Assembly (NCBI RefSeq): GCF_026790065.1
Contig: NZ_JALAMO010000004.1
Coordinates: forward strand, 124,001 to 188,000
Direction: 5' to 3'
Length of the DNA: 64,000 bases
Source of the DNA: Bacillus sp. N13C7
Lineage (GTDB): Bacteria > Bacillota > Bacilli > Bacillales > Bacillaceae
The notes beneath the pieces were generated by a model. The model did no database searches and was not told where the DNA came from. It saw nothing but the letters and a program-made list of their open reading frames with translations. Within the stretch, counting starts at the first letter, position 1. Each line of letters starts with the position of its first letter. Made by a program: the position numbers and the translations under genes. Shown here piece by piece: positions 41,941 to 51,358 of this stretch.

Positions 41941-44256
41941 TCATCCTTTCTTGTGTGCGCCTGTTTCTAGGGGCAGTTTTTGAATCAGTGACAGGTCGGA
42001 TTGGAGGCTTTCCAGCAGCTGTGTCCTTAGCTCCTCTTCAAATAGTACTTCTCTGATATGCACGATCCCGAGACGGTCCATCCACTGATGTACGGTTTCT
42101 ACGTAATGAGCCGTTTCCCGGTAATACTGGATTAGTCCTTTGATCATGCGGGCAGTGCTGTCTGCGGTGTCTGTCACGCAAAACAGAGTTCCGCTCCGGG
42201 CATGGGTTCCCCGGATGCCGCCGATGTAAATGTCCCAGCCAGCTGGCGTCCGAACCGCACCGAAATCTTGTATGGCAGCATCGGTGCAGTCTGTTTCACA
42301 TGATAAGCTGACAGAAATATAGGCAGGCATGGAAAGCAACTCAAGCTGTCTCTCAATCCGGGCTGCCAGCTCCTGAATCGATCGGTTTTGTCCGCATGTA
42401 CATGCGCTGACACTTTGCAGCGTGCGGCGGTGTTCATTGGAGCAAATGGGCATTTTCAGGTCCTTTTTAATGTTCGGGAGATCCGCAGGCTTAATCCCGG
42501 AAAGCTTCAGTCTTTGGCCGTGAGTGATGGATACATCAGGAATGCTGTATGCCTCGACGATGTCAGCGATGTTTCTTAGCTGCTCCGCATCCGTCCGCCC
42601 GCCGTACATTTGCGGAATCAGGATGTATGTATCTTCGGCGGCTGATTCAGGCTGAACAAAACCAGGGTGCAGCATTTCCAGATAGTATTGAATCGCAGGG
42701 ACACACTTGCTGCATCCGTTCTTCGTTTTCCAGCCAAGCTGGCTCATCGCTTCTGCCGGACCAGAGAATGGCCTGCGCTGAAGCTCAGCGATAATGCCGT
42801 CTTCTGTAAAATCGGTGCAGCCGCAAAACGAAGGCGTGCGTGCGGGCCCTGTATATTCGCCGCTGGTCATGTGCTTCAAAAGATCTTCAACGAGCGGCTT
42901 ACATCCTCCGCAGGAGCCGGATGCTTTGGTGCAGTGCCTGACTTCCGTAACAGTTGTTAAGCCTTTTGTGTGTACCGCTTCTTCAATTGCGCCTTTCGTC
43001 ACTGAGTTGCATTGGCAAATCGTTTCACTGGAGGGTATGGATTCAAAAAATGTGCCGGTTTTCTCTGGTGTAAAGATCTGCTTTTTGACAATGGAGATGT
43101 CTCGTTGTTTAAGCAGGCTGTCGAGAAATCGCTGCCTGTCACGCGTGTCTCCGAATAAAATAACGCCGGCCAGTTTGTCATCCTCAAAGAGTGCTTTTTT
43201 ATAGATGCCTGCTTGTTCATCGCAGATGCTGATGCTCGTCGTGTGTTCGTCTTCGTGAACCTTTCCGGCTGACCACACATCAATACCGGCTATTTTTAAA
43301 GCTGCAGATGGCGCTGAGCCTTCATATCCCTCACATGGAATGCCGCAAATATGTTTGGCGAGAACTTTTCCCTGCTCATAAAGGGGTGCAGCCAATCCGT
43401 ACACTGTTCCGTTGTGCTCGGCGCATTCGCCAACGGCATAGATATTCGGTTTGCTTGTCTGCATGTAGTCATTCACGATGATCCCGCGGTTTACTGCGAT
43501 TCCGGCTGATACAGCCAATTCAATATTCGGTCTCACGCCAGCAGCCATTACAATCAAGTCTGCCTTCAGTGAAGATCCGTCTTTAAAACGGATGCCGTCT
43601 GCCCGAGAGATGCCAGAAATGGATACGGTGTCTTTCTCCAAAAGAAAGGTTAAGCCTTTCCGTTCCAGTTCCGTTTGCAGCAGCCGCGATGCCGTATGAT
43701 CAAGCTGTTTTTGCATGATGCCGGCGGAGTGGTGAATGACGCTGACATCCATGCCGAGATGCTGTAAACCAACAGCTGCTTCCAGTCCTAATAAGCCGGC
43801 TCCGATCACTGCTGCCTTTTGATAGTGCTCAGCCATGCTCATCAACGCTTGGCAGTCTTCTATTGTTCGAAATCCATAGACACCTTCTTTGTCCGCCCCG
43901 GAGATGGGGAGAATATGAGGGGAGGAGCCTGTTGCCACTATTAATTTGTCATACGACAGAGTGCGTTTCCGATCTGTGATGACCTGCTGCTGATCTGCAT
44001 TGATTTGAATAACTGTTTCGCCCATGTAAAGCGTAATTCCGTGCTTGTCGTACCAATCCTTGCTGTTCAGTGTAATGTCATCGAGTGACGCCTCACCTTG
44101 CAATACAGAGGATAAAAGAATGCGATTGTAGTTGGGATGCGGTTCGCTTCCGAAAATGACAATCTCAAACATGTGGCGATTCAGCTTTAATACTTCTTCA
44201 ATACAGCGGATTCCGGCCATTCCGTTTCCGGCTAACACCAATCTTTGCTTCTTCAT
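41941..44256 (-). CDS. nasB: Nitrate reductase electron-transfer subunit NasB
   Basis: A 771-residue NADH-dependent flavoprotein that feeds electrons to NasC. The N-terminal half mirrors NasD: FAD motif VLAGNGMAGIRCIEEV near 7-22 and IGAGLLGLEAAVGLQ near 150. Two BFD-like Cys modules follow (CQCNSVTKG...SCGGCKP; CGCTDF...CSKCVP). The C-terminal region resembles a nitrite-reductase ferredoxin domain but lacks a full siroheme Cys set. ATG 44256 is preferred because AAGGAGG precedes it; the frame is open for 14 codons further upstream without a ribosome site. Confidence 0.94.
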   Translation of the reverse strand: MKKQRLVLAGNGMAGIRCIEEVLKLNRHMFEIVIFGSEPHPNYNRILLSSVLQGEASLDDITLNSKDWYDKHGITLYMGETVIQINADQQQVITDRKRTLSYDKLIVATGSSPHILPISGADKEGVYGFRTIEDCQALMSMAEHYQKAAVIGAGLLGLEAAVGLQHLGMDVSVIHHSAGIMQKQLDHTASRLLQTELERKGLTFLLEKDTVSISGISRADGIRFKDGSSLKADLIVMAAGVRPNIELAVSAGIAVNRGIIVNDYMQTSKPNIYAVGECAEHNGTVYGLAAPLYEQGKVLAKHICGIPCEGYEGSAPSAALKIAGIDVWSAGKVHEDEHTTSISICDEQAGIYKKALFEDDKLAGVILFGDTRDRQRFLDSLLKQRDISIVKKQIFTPEKTGTFFESIPSSETICQCNSVTKGAIEEAVHTKGLTTVTEVRHCTKASGSCGGCKPLVEDLLKHMTSGEYTGPARTPSFCGCTDFTEDGIIAELQRRPFSGPAEAMSQLGWKTKNGCSKCVPAIQYYLEMLHPGFVQPESAAEDTYILIPQMYGGRTDAEQLRNIADIVEAYSIPDVSITHGQRLKLSGIKPADLPNIKKDLKMPICSNEHRRTLQSVSACTCGQNRSIQELAARIERQLELLSMPAYISVSLSCETDCTDAAIQDFGAVRTPAGWDIYIGGIRGTHARSGTLFCVTDTADSTARMIKGLIQYYRETAHYVETVHQWMDRLGIVHIREVLFEEELRTQLLESLQSDLSLIQKLPLETGAHKKG

Positions 44257-44322
44257 GTGCCAGACCTCCTTTGACTCTCCTATTAAAAAATATGTCACAA
44301 TGCATTGTTAACGCATTAAACA

Positions 44323-44339
44323 TGTCACAAAAACTTACA
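44323..44339. promoter_or_regulatory. TnrA site between nasB and nasA
   Basis: TGTCACAAAAACTTACA fits the TnrA consensus with one mismatch. It lies between the divergent nasA and nasB promoters, both of which TnrA activates in nitrogen-limited B. subtilis. A second TGTCACA half-site follows at about 44293. Confidence 0.75.
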
Positions 44340-44421
44340 CATGTCTTTTCCAGAAAAAAATGGTCATATATCCTTGATTCAGAAAATGTAAAATAATTGA
44401 GGGTCAAGAAAGGGGAATCTT

Positions 44422-45627
44422 ATGAAGCTGTCGGAACTGAAAACTAGCGGTCATCCACTTACTTTGCTCTGTTCCTTTTTATACTTTGATGTGAGCTTTA
44501 TGATATGGGTTATGCTTGGGGCGCTGGGGGTTTATATTTCTCAGGATTTTGGCCTGTCTCCTTTTGAGAAAGGGCTTATCGTGGCTGTGCCGATCTTATC
44601 AGGGTCTGTTTTTCGCATCATTTTAGGTATTTTAACGGACAGAATCGGACCGAAAAAAACAGCTGTAATCGGAATGCTCGTGACAATGATTCCGCTGTTA
44701 TGGGGGACATTTGGCGGCCGGTCGCTGTCTGAGCTGTATGCCATCGGGATTCTGCTTGGTGTGGCGGGGGCGAGTTTTGCTGTGGCGCTCCCTATGGCCA
44801 GCAGGTGGTATCCGCCTCATTTGCAGGGGCTTGCGATGGGAATTGCCGGTGCGGGGAACAGCGGCACGTTGTTTGCAACCCTGTTTGGCCCGCGTCTGGC
44901 AGAGCAGTTCGGCTGGCACATTGTCATGGGAATTGCGCTTATTCCTTTATTGATCGTCTTCGTTCTTTTTGTATCCATGGCAAAGGATTCTCCTGCACAG
45001 CCAGCGCCGCAGCCGCTCAAAAACTATCTGCATGTGTTCGGGCAAAAGGAAACATGGTTTTTCTGCCTGCTGTACAGCGTTACATTTGGAGGATTTGTCG
45101 GACTATCAAGCTTTTTATCTATTTTCTTCGTCGATCAATACCAGCTGTCAAAAATTCACGCAGGTGATTTTGTCACATTATGTGTGGCGGCGGGGAGCTT
45201 TTTCCGGCCTGTCGGCGGCTGGATTTCAGATCGTGTCGGCGGCACAAAGGTGCTTTCTGTCTTGTTTGTCATCGTGGCTCTGTGTATGGCCGGGGTCAGC
45301 AGCCTGCCGTCGCTCTCAATGGTCATCGTTCTTTTGTTTGTCGGAATGATGGGGCTCGGAATGGGCAACGGAGCCGTATTCCAGCTCGTACCGCAGCGCT
45401 TCCGCAAAGAAATCGGCATGGTGACGGGAATCGTCGGTGCGGCCGGAGGCATCGGAGGTTTTTTCCTGCCTAATATCTTAGGATCTTTAAAGCAGATGAC
45501 AGGCACATATGCTATCGGTTTTATCACGTTTTCTTGTATCGCGCTGCTGGCATTTGCACTCGTGCTTGCCGCAGGCTATTACTGGAGAAAAAGCTGGAGC
45601 GCGGAAAGCAGCCCGGCGGATGTTTAG
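44422..45627 (+). CDS. nasA: Nitrate transporter NasA
   Basis: A 401-residue nitrate importer of the NarK/NNP branch of the major facilitator superfamily, with 12 hydrophobic segments. The MFS motif A is [13 protein letters not shown] (about 68-80). The nitrate signature is the glycine-rich [21 protein letters not shown] on TM5 and [19 protein letters not shown] on TM11. It supplies substrate to NasBC. It is transcribed divergently from nasB and followed by a terminator. Confidence 0.95.
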   Translation: MKLSELKTSGHPLTLLCSFLYFDVSFMIWVMLGALGVYISQDFGLSPFEKGLIVAVPILSGSVFRIILGILTDRIGPKKTAVIGMLVTMIPLLWGTFGGRSLSELYAIGILLGVAGASFAVALPMASRWYPPHLQGLAMGIAGAGNSGTLFATLFGPRLAEQFGWHIVMGIALIPLLIVFVLFVSMAKDSPAQPAPQPLKNYLHVFGQKETWFFCLLYSVTFGGFVGLSSFLSIFFVDQYQLSKIHAGDFVTLCVAAGSFFRPVGGWISDRVGGTKVLSVLFVIVALCMAGVSSLPSLSMVIVLLFVGMMGLGMGNGAVFQLVPQRFRKEIGMVTGIVGAAGGIGGFFLPNILGSLKQMTGTYAIGFITFSCIALLAFALVLAAGYYWRKSWSAESSPADV

Positions 45628-45636
45628 GTTGTGACG

Positions 45637-45663
45637 GACACGCATTTGTGCGTGTCTTTTTTA
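45637..45663 (+). terminator. Terminator after nasA
   Basis: GACACGCA, loop TTTG, TGCGTGTC and a seven-T run. Confidence 0.9.
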
Positions 45664-45698
45664 TTTTCTCTTGATTTTAATCAGTGAACCGATCAAAA

Positions 45699-45721
45699 TA
45701 AATAGTAATTATTACGATTTA
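45699..45721. promoter_or_regulatory. Zur box upstream of folE2
   Basis: A 23-bp inverted repeat whose right half, TAATTATTACGATTTA, matches the Bacillus Zur consensus (TAAATCGTAATNATTACGATTTA) and whose left half differs at one or two bases. It lies 22 bp before folE2, as expected for zinc repression. Confidence 0.85.
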
Positions 45722-45743
45722 TCTAACGAGAGGAGTTTTCTGA

Positions 45744-46658
45744 TTGAAACAACACACGCTGCTTCCGGGAAAACCGGAGCGCCTTCGATACTTTGGGTCG
45801 GTCAGTCCGATGAAAGGCGAGAAGCCTGTAGAAAAAGAGAAAATGAAGGATCTGCAAAATATCAGGAAGGATTATTTTTTTGACATTCAGCAGGTAGGTG
45901 TTGCTAATGTGTCCCATCCAGTCACAATCACTTCTGCCATGATGCCAGCTGAGCAAACAACGGCTGCGAATTTTACAATGACTTGTGATTTGCAAAGACA
46001 TCAGAAGGGGATAAACATGAGCCGGTTAACAGAGCTGCTGCAAATCTATCATCAAAACGGCTGGATTCTCTCATTTTCCTCTCTGCAGCAATTTACAAAA
46101 GAGCTTGCAGAAAACATGGGCCAGACCTCTGCTTCAGTCGACGTGCGGTTTCCATGGTTTTTTGAACGGAAAAGCCCGAAGCTTGAGAAAGCGGGTCTGA
46201 TGCATGCTGACATATTGATGTCTGTCACCTATCGCGAAGATGAGCCGTTTGAACAGCGTGCCGGCATCTCAGCGAAAGTAACGACGCTGTGCCCTTGCTC
46301 CAAGGAAATCAGTGAGTATAGTGCCCATAATCAGAGGGGAACGGTCAGCATTTTGGCGGATATTCGTCCGGCCTCATCGCTACCAAGCGATTTTAAAGCC
46401 GATTTGCTTCACACCGCAGAATCAAATGCATCCGCGAGACTGCATCCGGTGCTGAAGCGCCCTGATGAAAAAGCCGTGACGGAAACGGCATATGAAAACC
46501 CGAGATTTGTTGAGGATCTCGCCCGGCTGATTGCCGCGGATTTGTATGAGCTTGAATGGGTGTCAGCCTTTGAGATAGAATGCCGCAATGAAGAGTCAAT
46601 CCATCTCCACGATGCCTATGCGAAGCTGCGTTTTTTGAAACAGGTGGATAAAATATGA
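45744..46658 (+). CDS. folE2: GTP cyclohydrolase IB (FolE2)
   Basis: A 304-residue enzyme of the FolE2 (COG1469) family, which converts GTP to dihydroneopterin triphosphate, the first step of folate synthesis. Unlike FolEA it can use metals other than zinc, so it replaces FolEA under zinc starvation. Conserved features are the Cys of the active site in TTLCPCSKEISEYSAHNQRG (about 187-206), HTAESNASARLHP, and Glu residues near the end. The start is TTG after GAGAGGAG. The stop overlaps the yciB ATG as ATGA. Confidence 0.94.
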   Translation: MKQHTLLPGKPERLRYFGSVSPMKGEKPVEKEKMKDLQNIRKDYFFDIQQVGVANVSHPVTITSAMMPAEQTTAANFTMTCDLQRHQKGINMSRLTELLQIYHQNGWILSFSSLQQFTKELAENMGQTSASVDVRFPWFFERKSPKLEKAGLMHADILMSVTYREDEPFEQRAGISAKVTTLCPCSKEISEYSAHNQRGTVSILADIRPASSLPSDFKADLLHTAESNASARLHPVLKRPDEKAVTETAYENPRFVEDLARLIAADLYELEWVSAFEIECRNEESIHLHDAYAKLRFLKQVDKI

Positions 46659-47239
46659 AATGCTCATTATTAATTAGTACAGTTCTTATGTCGGCCAGCC
46701 TGCTGTCAGCATGTTCTCATCATGAGGAAGAACCCGCAAGTTCAAATACGAAGAAAACGGACGAGCACATAACGCCCGCCCGAAAGCCAGAAAAAACAAG
46801 CATTGATTGGACTAAGCCTTCTGGCGGTGAATTTCCGAATATCAAGCAGAAGAAGGTCTGGATTGATGTGAACGTGAAAGAACAGAAGGCTTACATCAAA
46901 GAAGGAAGCAATACCATCTATACAATGATAGTTTCGTCAGGACTTGATCAAACAAAGGATGACGCTACGCCAAAGGGCACCTTTTATGTAGAGCCTGAAC
47001 GGGGAGAATGGTTCTTCTCCGAAGGATACCAGGAAGGTGCGGAGTACTGGGTCTCATGGAAAAACCATGGCGAATTTTTATTTCACAGTGTGCCAATGAC
47101 AAAGGATAAAAAAGTCATCGAAAAAGAAGCAGAAAAGCTAGGAATGCAAGCATCACATGGCTGCATCAGGCTGACCATCCCAGATGCAAAATGGATATAT
47201 GAAAACATCCCTGAACATACAAAGGTTGTGATCAGCTGA
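46655..47239 (+). CDS. yciB: Lipoprotein L,D-transpeptidase YciB
   Basis: A 194-residue lipoprotein. The signal peptide ends in the lipobox LLSAC (Cys20), then a low-complexity linker rich in E, K, T and P. The YkuD-type L,D-transpeptidase domain spans about 65-194, with the catalytic Cys in ASHGCIRLTIPDA (about 167-179) and the His in FLFHSVPM. The family cross-links or edits peptidoglycan stem peptides. It is translationally coupled to folE2 and so part of the Zur-controlled unit. An L,D-transpeptidase would let the cell make cross-links without zinc-dependent endopeptidases or penicillin-binding enzymes; that link is speculation. Confidence 0.9.
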   Translation: MKCSLLISTVLMSASLLSACSHHEEEPASSNTKKTDEHITPARKPEKTSIDWTKPSGGEFPNIKQKKVWIDVNVKEQKAYIKEGSNTIYTMIVSSGLDQTKDDATPKGTFYVEPERGEWFFSEGYQEGAEYWVSWKNHGEFLFHSVPMTKDKKVIEKEAEKLGMQASHGCIRLTIPDAKWIYENIPEHTKVVIS

Positions 47240-47251
47240 ACGAAAAAGCGG

Positions 47252-47304
47252 TTGACAAAAAGGAAAAAAGAACATACGATTTAAATCGTAACAATTACGC
47301 TTTG
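47252..47304 (+). promoter_or_regulatory. Strong promoter with Zur box upstream of the flavoprotein gene
   Basis: TTGACA (47252-47257), a 17-bp spacer and TACGAT (47275-47280) form a good SigA promoter. A Zur-type inverted repeat follows at once (47282-47304): TAAATCGTAACAATTACG then a near match. The part CATACGATTTAAATCGTAA (47273-47291) recurs exactly at 48484-48502, before yciC. Confidence 0.85.
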
Positions 47305-47322
47305 TAGAGAGGAGATTCTCCC

Positions 47323-48495
47323 ATGTATAAATGGCTGATCATCGGCGGCGGCATCCAAGGCACAACCTTGGCTGTGCATCTGGTGAAAAGCGGAAAGGCA
47401 TCGATTAAGGATCTTGCTGTCATTGATCCCCATGAACGGCCGCTTGAATGCTGGAAACGAAACACGGGCCGCATTCAGATGAAATACTTGCGCTCTCCAT
47501 CAGTTCATCACGTGGACACAGAGCCATTCAGCCTGCAAATGTATGCGGATAAAAGCCAATGGCCGGACGTGTTCTTTGGAAGGTATAAGAGGCCTTCGCT
47601 GTCACTCTTTAATCAGCACTGCGAGACTGTGCTGGATGAGATACATATTGAACAAGCATGGAAAACAGGCACAGTGACAGATTTGAGGAGGAAAAATGGG
47701 TTGTGGGAAGCAGAGACAGATGCCGCCGGAATAATCACAGGTGAACGAGTGGTTTTAGCCATGAGCTTTTCTCATCAGCCTTCTTGGCCGGAGTGGGCAA
47801 AACCATTTCAGAATGACGGCATTTATCATGTGTTTGATAGAAAGGTGCATGATGTAAGTAATGAAAGTGTACAAATGGCAGTTGTAGGCGGAGGGATAAC
47901 GGCGGCTCATTACGCCATAAAACTCGCCGATGACGGCCATGATGTCACGATGCTGGTGAGGCATCCGTTCCGAATCTATGACTTTGACAGTGATCCGGGG
48001 TGGCTTGGTCCGAAATATATGAAAGCATTCAGTAAAACGTCAAACTATCAAAAGAGAAGGCAATGGATCACAAGCGCGAGACATCGCGGCTCTTTTCCAA
48101 AGGACATTTCAAGAACGCTTGCTGTCTATAGGGAAGAGGGCAGAATAAAAGTTATTCACGATGAAATGGACGCTTGCCAAAAAACAGATGACGGCAAGTT
48201 GCAGATACATGGCAGGTACAGCGAATCGCCATACGAATTCGAGCGTATCGCATTGGCAACAGGTTTTACCTCGGACATCAGCCGGTTCAAGTGGGTGCAG
48301 CGAGCGGCAGAAGCGGAGCAGCTGCCATGTGCAGGATGCGGTTTTCCGATTGTCGGCAAGGATTTGCAATGGGGAAAAGGATTATATGTGATGGGAGCCT
48401 TTGCTGAGTTGGAAATCGGGCCGACAGCGAGGAATATTTCCGGAGCGCGAAAAGCTGCCTACACCATTACACATACGGCGAAGCATACGATTTAA
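47323..48495 (+). CDS. FAD/NAD(P)-binding oxidoreductase under Zur-type control, function unknown
   Basis: A 390-residue flavoprotein. The FAD motif LIIGGGIQGTTLAVHLV lies at about 5-21, and a second dinucleotide site, AVVGGGITAAHYAIKLAD, at about 186-203, followed by a basic patch (VTMLVRHPFRIYDFD) that fits NADP. A C-terminal ATGFTSD motif is shared with lysine/ornithine N-hydroxylases (SidA/IucD/PvdA type), the nearest family I can suggest. I do not recall a gene here in B. subtilis 168, where yciB is followed by yciC. The start follows GAGAGGAG. Its last codons and stop lie inside the second copy of the repeated Zur promoter segment. A role in zinc starvation is inferred from control alone; the reaction is unknown. 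Confidence 0.8.
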   Translation: MYKWLIIGGGIQGTTLAVHLVKSGKASIKDLAVIDPHERPLECWKRNTGRIQMKYLRSPSVHHVDTEPFSLQMYADKSQWPDVFFGRYKRPSLSLFNQHCETVLDEIHIEQAWKTGTVTDLRRKNGLWEAETDAAGIITGERVVLAMSFSHQPSWPEWAKPFQNDGIYHVFDRKVHDVSNESVQMAVVGGGITAAHYAIKLADDGHDVTMLVRHPFRIYDFDSDPGWLGPKYMKAFSKTSNYQKRRQWITSARHRGSFPKDISRTLAVYREEGRIKVIHDEMDACQKTDDGKLQIHGRYSESPYEFERIALATGFTSDISRFKWVQRAAEAEQLPCAGCGFPIVGKDLQWGKGLYVMGAFAELEIGPTARNISGARKAAYTITHTAKHTI

Positions 48496-48515
48496 ATCGT
48501 AATCATTCTATTTTA
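48493..48515 (+). promoter_or_regulatory. Zur box upstream of yciC/zagA
   Basis: TAAATCGTAATCATTC and a degenerate right half make a second Zur-type site, starting at the stop codon of the flavoprotein gene. A TACGAT -10 (48486-48491) precedes it, but the matching -35 (near 48463) is poor, so expression from here may be weaker than from the 47252 promoter. Confidence 0.75.
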
Positions 48516-48532
48516 TAAGGAGGAACATTATC

Positions 48533-49726
48533 ATGAAAAAAATTCCGGTTACCGTACTGAGCGGTTATCTTGGCGCAGGAAAAACAACATTGCTGAACAG
48601 CATTCTGCAAAATCGTGAAGGCTTAAAAATAGCAGTCATCGTCAACGATATGAGCGAGGTGAACATTGACGCGGGATTGGTTAAGCAGGAAGGCGGCCTT
48701 TCCAGAACAGATGAAAAACTAGTGGAAATGTCAAACGGCTGCATTTGCTGTACGCTTCGCGAAGACTTATTAATTGAAGTCGAGAAGCTGGCAAAAGACG
48801 GGCGGTTTGATTATATCGTAATCGAATCGACAGGAATCAGTGAACCGATCCCAGTAGCCCAGACTTTTTCTTATATTGACGAAGAGATGGGGATCGACCT
48901 TACAAAGTTCTGTCAGCTGGATACGATGGTGACAGTGGTTGATGCCAACCGTTTTTGGCATGATTACCAGTCAGGCGATAGTCTTTTGGACCGCAAAGAA
49001 GCACTGGGGGAAGAGGATGAAAGAGACATTGCCGACCTCTTAATCGATCAAATCGAGTTTTGCGATGTTCTGATCTTAAATAAATGTGATTTGGTCAGCG
49101 AGCAAGAGCTCGAACAGCTTGAACAAGTCCTTCGCAAACTGCAGCCAAGGGCCAAATTTATACGTTCCGTCAAAGGAAATGTAAAGCCGCAGGAGATTTT
49201 GAATACAGGGTTATTTAATTTCGAGGAAGCGAGCGGATCGGCCGGCTGGATTCAAGAGCTGACGGCAGGCCATACGGAGCACACTCCGGAAACAGAAGAA
49301 TACGGCATCTCTTCATTTGTGTATAAGAGACGTTTGCCGTTTCATTCCACACGATTTTATCGCTGGATGGATCAAATGCCAAAGAACGTGGTCCGCGCAA
49401 AAGGGATCGTCTGGTGCGCCTCACATCATAACCTCGCTTTGCTGATGTCGCAAGCCGGGCCGTCAGTGACGATTGAGCCTGTATCGTACTGGGTGGCGGC
49501 GTTGCCAAAGCTTGAGCAGGAGCAAGTCAAACAGCAAGAACCGGAAATTTTGGAGGACTGGGATCCGGAATTCGGCGACCGGCTGACGCAGCTAGTGTTT
49601 ATTGGAACCGACTTGGATGAAGAAGCCATCACGAAAGAGCTTGATCAATGCCTGCTGACTGAGTACGAATTTGATTCCGACTGGTCGCTGTTTGAGGACC
49701 CGTTCAAGTGGAAGTTGAATCAATAG
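48533..49726 (+). CDS. zagA: Zinc-regulated GTPase metallochaperone YciC/ZagA (COG0523)
   Basis: A 397-residue G3E-family GTPase. Walker A is LSGYLGAGKTTLLNS (about 9-23), the CxCC metal motif is NGCICCTLREDL (about 65-76), Walker B-like ESTGISEP is near 104, and NKCD is the guanine-specificity motif. A C-terminal CobW domain follows (about 265 on). Under zinc limitation ZagA supports the zinc-dependent folate enzyme, which fits its neighbour folE2. Zur represses it. The ribosome site is AAGGAGG. Confidence 0.95.
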   Translation: MKKIPVTVLSGYLGAGKTTLLNSILQNREGLKIAVIVNDMSEVNIDAGLVKQEGGLSRTDEKLVEMSNGCICCTLREDLLIEVEKLAKDGRFDYIVIESTGISEPIPVAQTFSYIDEEMGIDLTKFCQLDTMVTVVDANRFWHDYQSGDSLLDRKEALGEEDERDIADLLIDQIEFCDVLILNKCDLVSEQELEQLEQVLRKLQPRAKFIRSVKGNVKPQEILNTGLFNFEEASGSAGWIQELTAGHTEHTPETEEYGISSFVYKRRLPFHSTRFYRWMDQMPKNVVRAKGIVWCASHHNLALLMSQAGPSVTIEPVSYWVAALPKLEQEQVKQQEPEILEDWDPEFGDRLTQLVFIGTDLDEEAITKELDQCLLTEYEFDSDWSLFEDPFKWKLNQ

Positions 49727-49758
49727 AAAAAAGCCGGCTCCTGCGGAGCGGCTTTTTT
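49727..49758. terminator. Terminator between zagA and yckA
   Basis: AAAAAAGCCGGCTCC, loop TGC, GGAGCGGCTTTTTT with one bulged G. It serves both convergent genes. Confidence 0.85.
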
Positions 49759-49772
49759 AATGAAACGTTTGT

Positions 49773-50453
49773 TTAAACATAATGAGCGTATTTTTTCTCA
49801 AGGATATTCTGAAAAGCGGCCGCTGCTGAGCAGATGGCCCAATAAATGAGAGCGGTCAGAATATACATGGTCATGTAATCAAACTCTCTGCCTCCGATGA
49901 TTTTCGCATGCTGGAGCAATTCCGGCACTGTGATCATCGCAGCGAGAGAGGACGCTTTGATTAAATCGAGCAATACATTGGCCAGCGGAGGTAGCGCAAT
50001 ACGGATCGACTGCGGCAAAATGATGCCCCTCATCGTCTGCCAATAGGAAAGGCCGAGAGAGGATGCAGCTTCCCACTGTCCTTTTTCAACAGATGAAATG
50101 GCTGAACGGTTAATTTCCGCAATGTAGGCAGCGCTGTTAAGGCTAAAACCGATTAAAGCGGCCGTGACGGCGGAAAATTCAATGCCGATGTAAGGGAATC
50201 CAAAATATAGGATAAATAAGATTACCAAAATCGGAACGCCCCGCATAAATGAGATATAGAGCTTCGCCGGCCATCTTAACAACGCAAGCTGAGACATTCT
50301 GGCGAGTGATATGAACAGGCCGATCACCGAACCCGCAAACATACTCACAAAAGAGATGAGCAGCGTATATCCAATGCCTTTTATAACATAAGGAAACGAT
50401 TCAATGGCCAGCTTCGTGTTGAAAATATAGTCCCACTGAATACTATTGATCAT
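49773..50453 (-). CDS. yckA: Amino-acid ABC transporter permease YckA
   Basis: A 226-residue HisM/GlnP-type permease with about five membrane segments. The EAA loop that meets the ATPase is EAASSLGLSYWQTMRGIILPQ (about 127-147, key residues EAA-G). It forms an importer with the binding protein YckB, encoded just upstream; no ATPase gene is nearby, so that subunit must come from elsewhere. ATG 50453 gives the usual length; a TTG at 50462 directly abuts the yckB stop. Confidence 0.9.
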   Translation of the reverse strand: MINSIQWDYIFNTKLAIESFPYVIKGIGYTLLISFVSMFAGSVIGLFISLARMSQLALLRWPAKLYISFMRGVPILVILFILYFGFPYIGIEFSAVTAALIGFSLNSAAYIAEINRSAISSVEKGQWEAASSLGLSYWQTMRGIILPQSIRIALPPLANVLLDLIKASSLAAMITVPELLQHAKIIGGREFDYMTMYILTALIYWAICSAAAAFQNILEKKYAHYV

Positions 50454-50462
50454 GGCGTCCAA

Positions 50463-51326
50463 TTACAAATCAACGTCTTGAACGTCGACATCCAGTTTCT
50501 TTGATACGTCTGCTTTATTGAAGAATTGCTTCGACAGCTTAGTCAAAGTGCCGTCCTTGCTCATTTCCTGCAATGTTTCGTTCATCTTTTTCTGAAGTGC
50601 CGCATTGCTTTTTTTCATGACAAGGGCCTGTTTGTTCGGCATGTACTTGATGTCAGGATGAATTGTAATGTTGAGATCCGGGAATGCCGCGAGCGCAAGT
50701 GTCTGCAGGTAATAGTCGTTTAAAATAACATCAGTGCGTCCGTTGGCGACATCTTTTAAATATTGCTCGTTGGTCGCATTATCATAAATCACTTCTTTGG
50801 CGCCATATTTTCTCGCGACATCCATGTAGACGGTCGTTGCCGCACCAGCCGCTTTCTTCCCTTTTAAATCCTTTAGCGTTTTAATCCCGGATAAATCGTC
50901 TTTACGCACGATTGCTGTACCGTATGAATATTTATATGGAGTGGAAAATGCGAACTTCTTCTCGCGGTCCTTTGTCACATCGATGTCATTTGCAGCTGCG
51001 TCAACCTGTCCGCTGTTCACCGCTGTCAGCATCCCGTCAATGCCCATCTCCTTGAACTCAACCTTCAGTCCCAGGCGTTTTGCCGCTTCACGAACAACTT
51101 CAACCTCGTAGCCCGTCAGCTTATCGGAACCCGAATCGGTATCGTGATAAGAAGTGGGATAGAGCGTACCTGATGTAGCGACTACGATTTTCCCTTTGTC
51201 CTTGATTTGCTCCCAGCCTGTATCCTTGGAATCGGCTTCATTTTTGCCGGAACAGGCTGCCAATATAAGAAAGAAAGCCATTGTGAAACTAAATATAACG
51301 GCTTTGGATTGCATGAATGATTTCAC
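50463..51326 (-). CDS. yckB: Amino-acid ABC transporter binding lipoprotein YckB
   Basis: A 287-residue periplasmic-binding-protein-like lipoprotein. The signal ends in the lipobox ILAAC (Cys25). The family 3 solute-binding fold is clear: GYEVEVVREAAKRLGLKVEF, FKEMGIDGMLTAVNSGQVDA, and the ligand Asp region NDIDVTKDREKKFAFSTPY. Related proteins bind polar amino acids or cystine. The start is GTG after GGGGGAAC. It is transcribed from a promoter at 51359-51387 together with yckA. Confidence 0.92.
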   Translation of the reverse strand: MKSFMQSKAVIFSFTMAFFLILAACSGKNEADSKDTGWEQIKDKGKIVVATSGTLYPTSYHDTDSGSDKLTGYEVEVVREAAKRLGLKVEFKEMGIDGMLTAVNSGQVDAAANDIDVTKDREKKFAFSTPYKYSYGTAIVRKDDLSGIKTLKDLKGKKAAGAATTVYMDVARKYGAKEVIYDNATNEQYLKDVANGRTDVILNDYYLQTLALAAFPDLNITIHPDIKYMPNKQALVMKKSNAALQKKMNETLQEMSKDGTLTKLSKQFFNKADVSKKLDVDVQDVDL

Positions 51327-51358
51327 CTATAGTTCCCCCAATCTGTTAATCAACTAAA

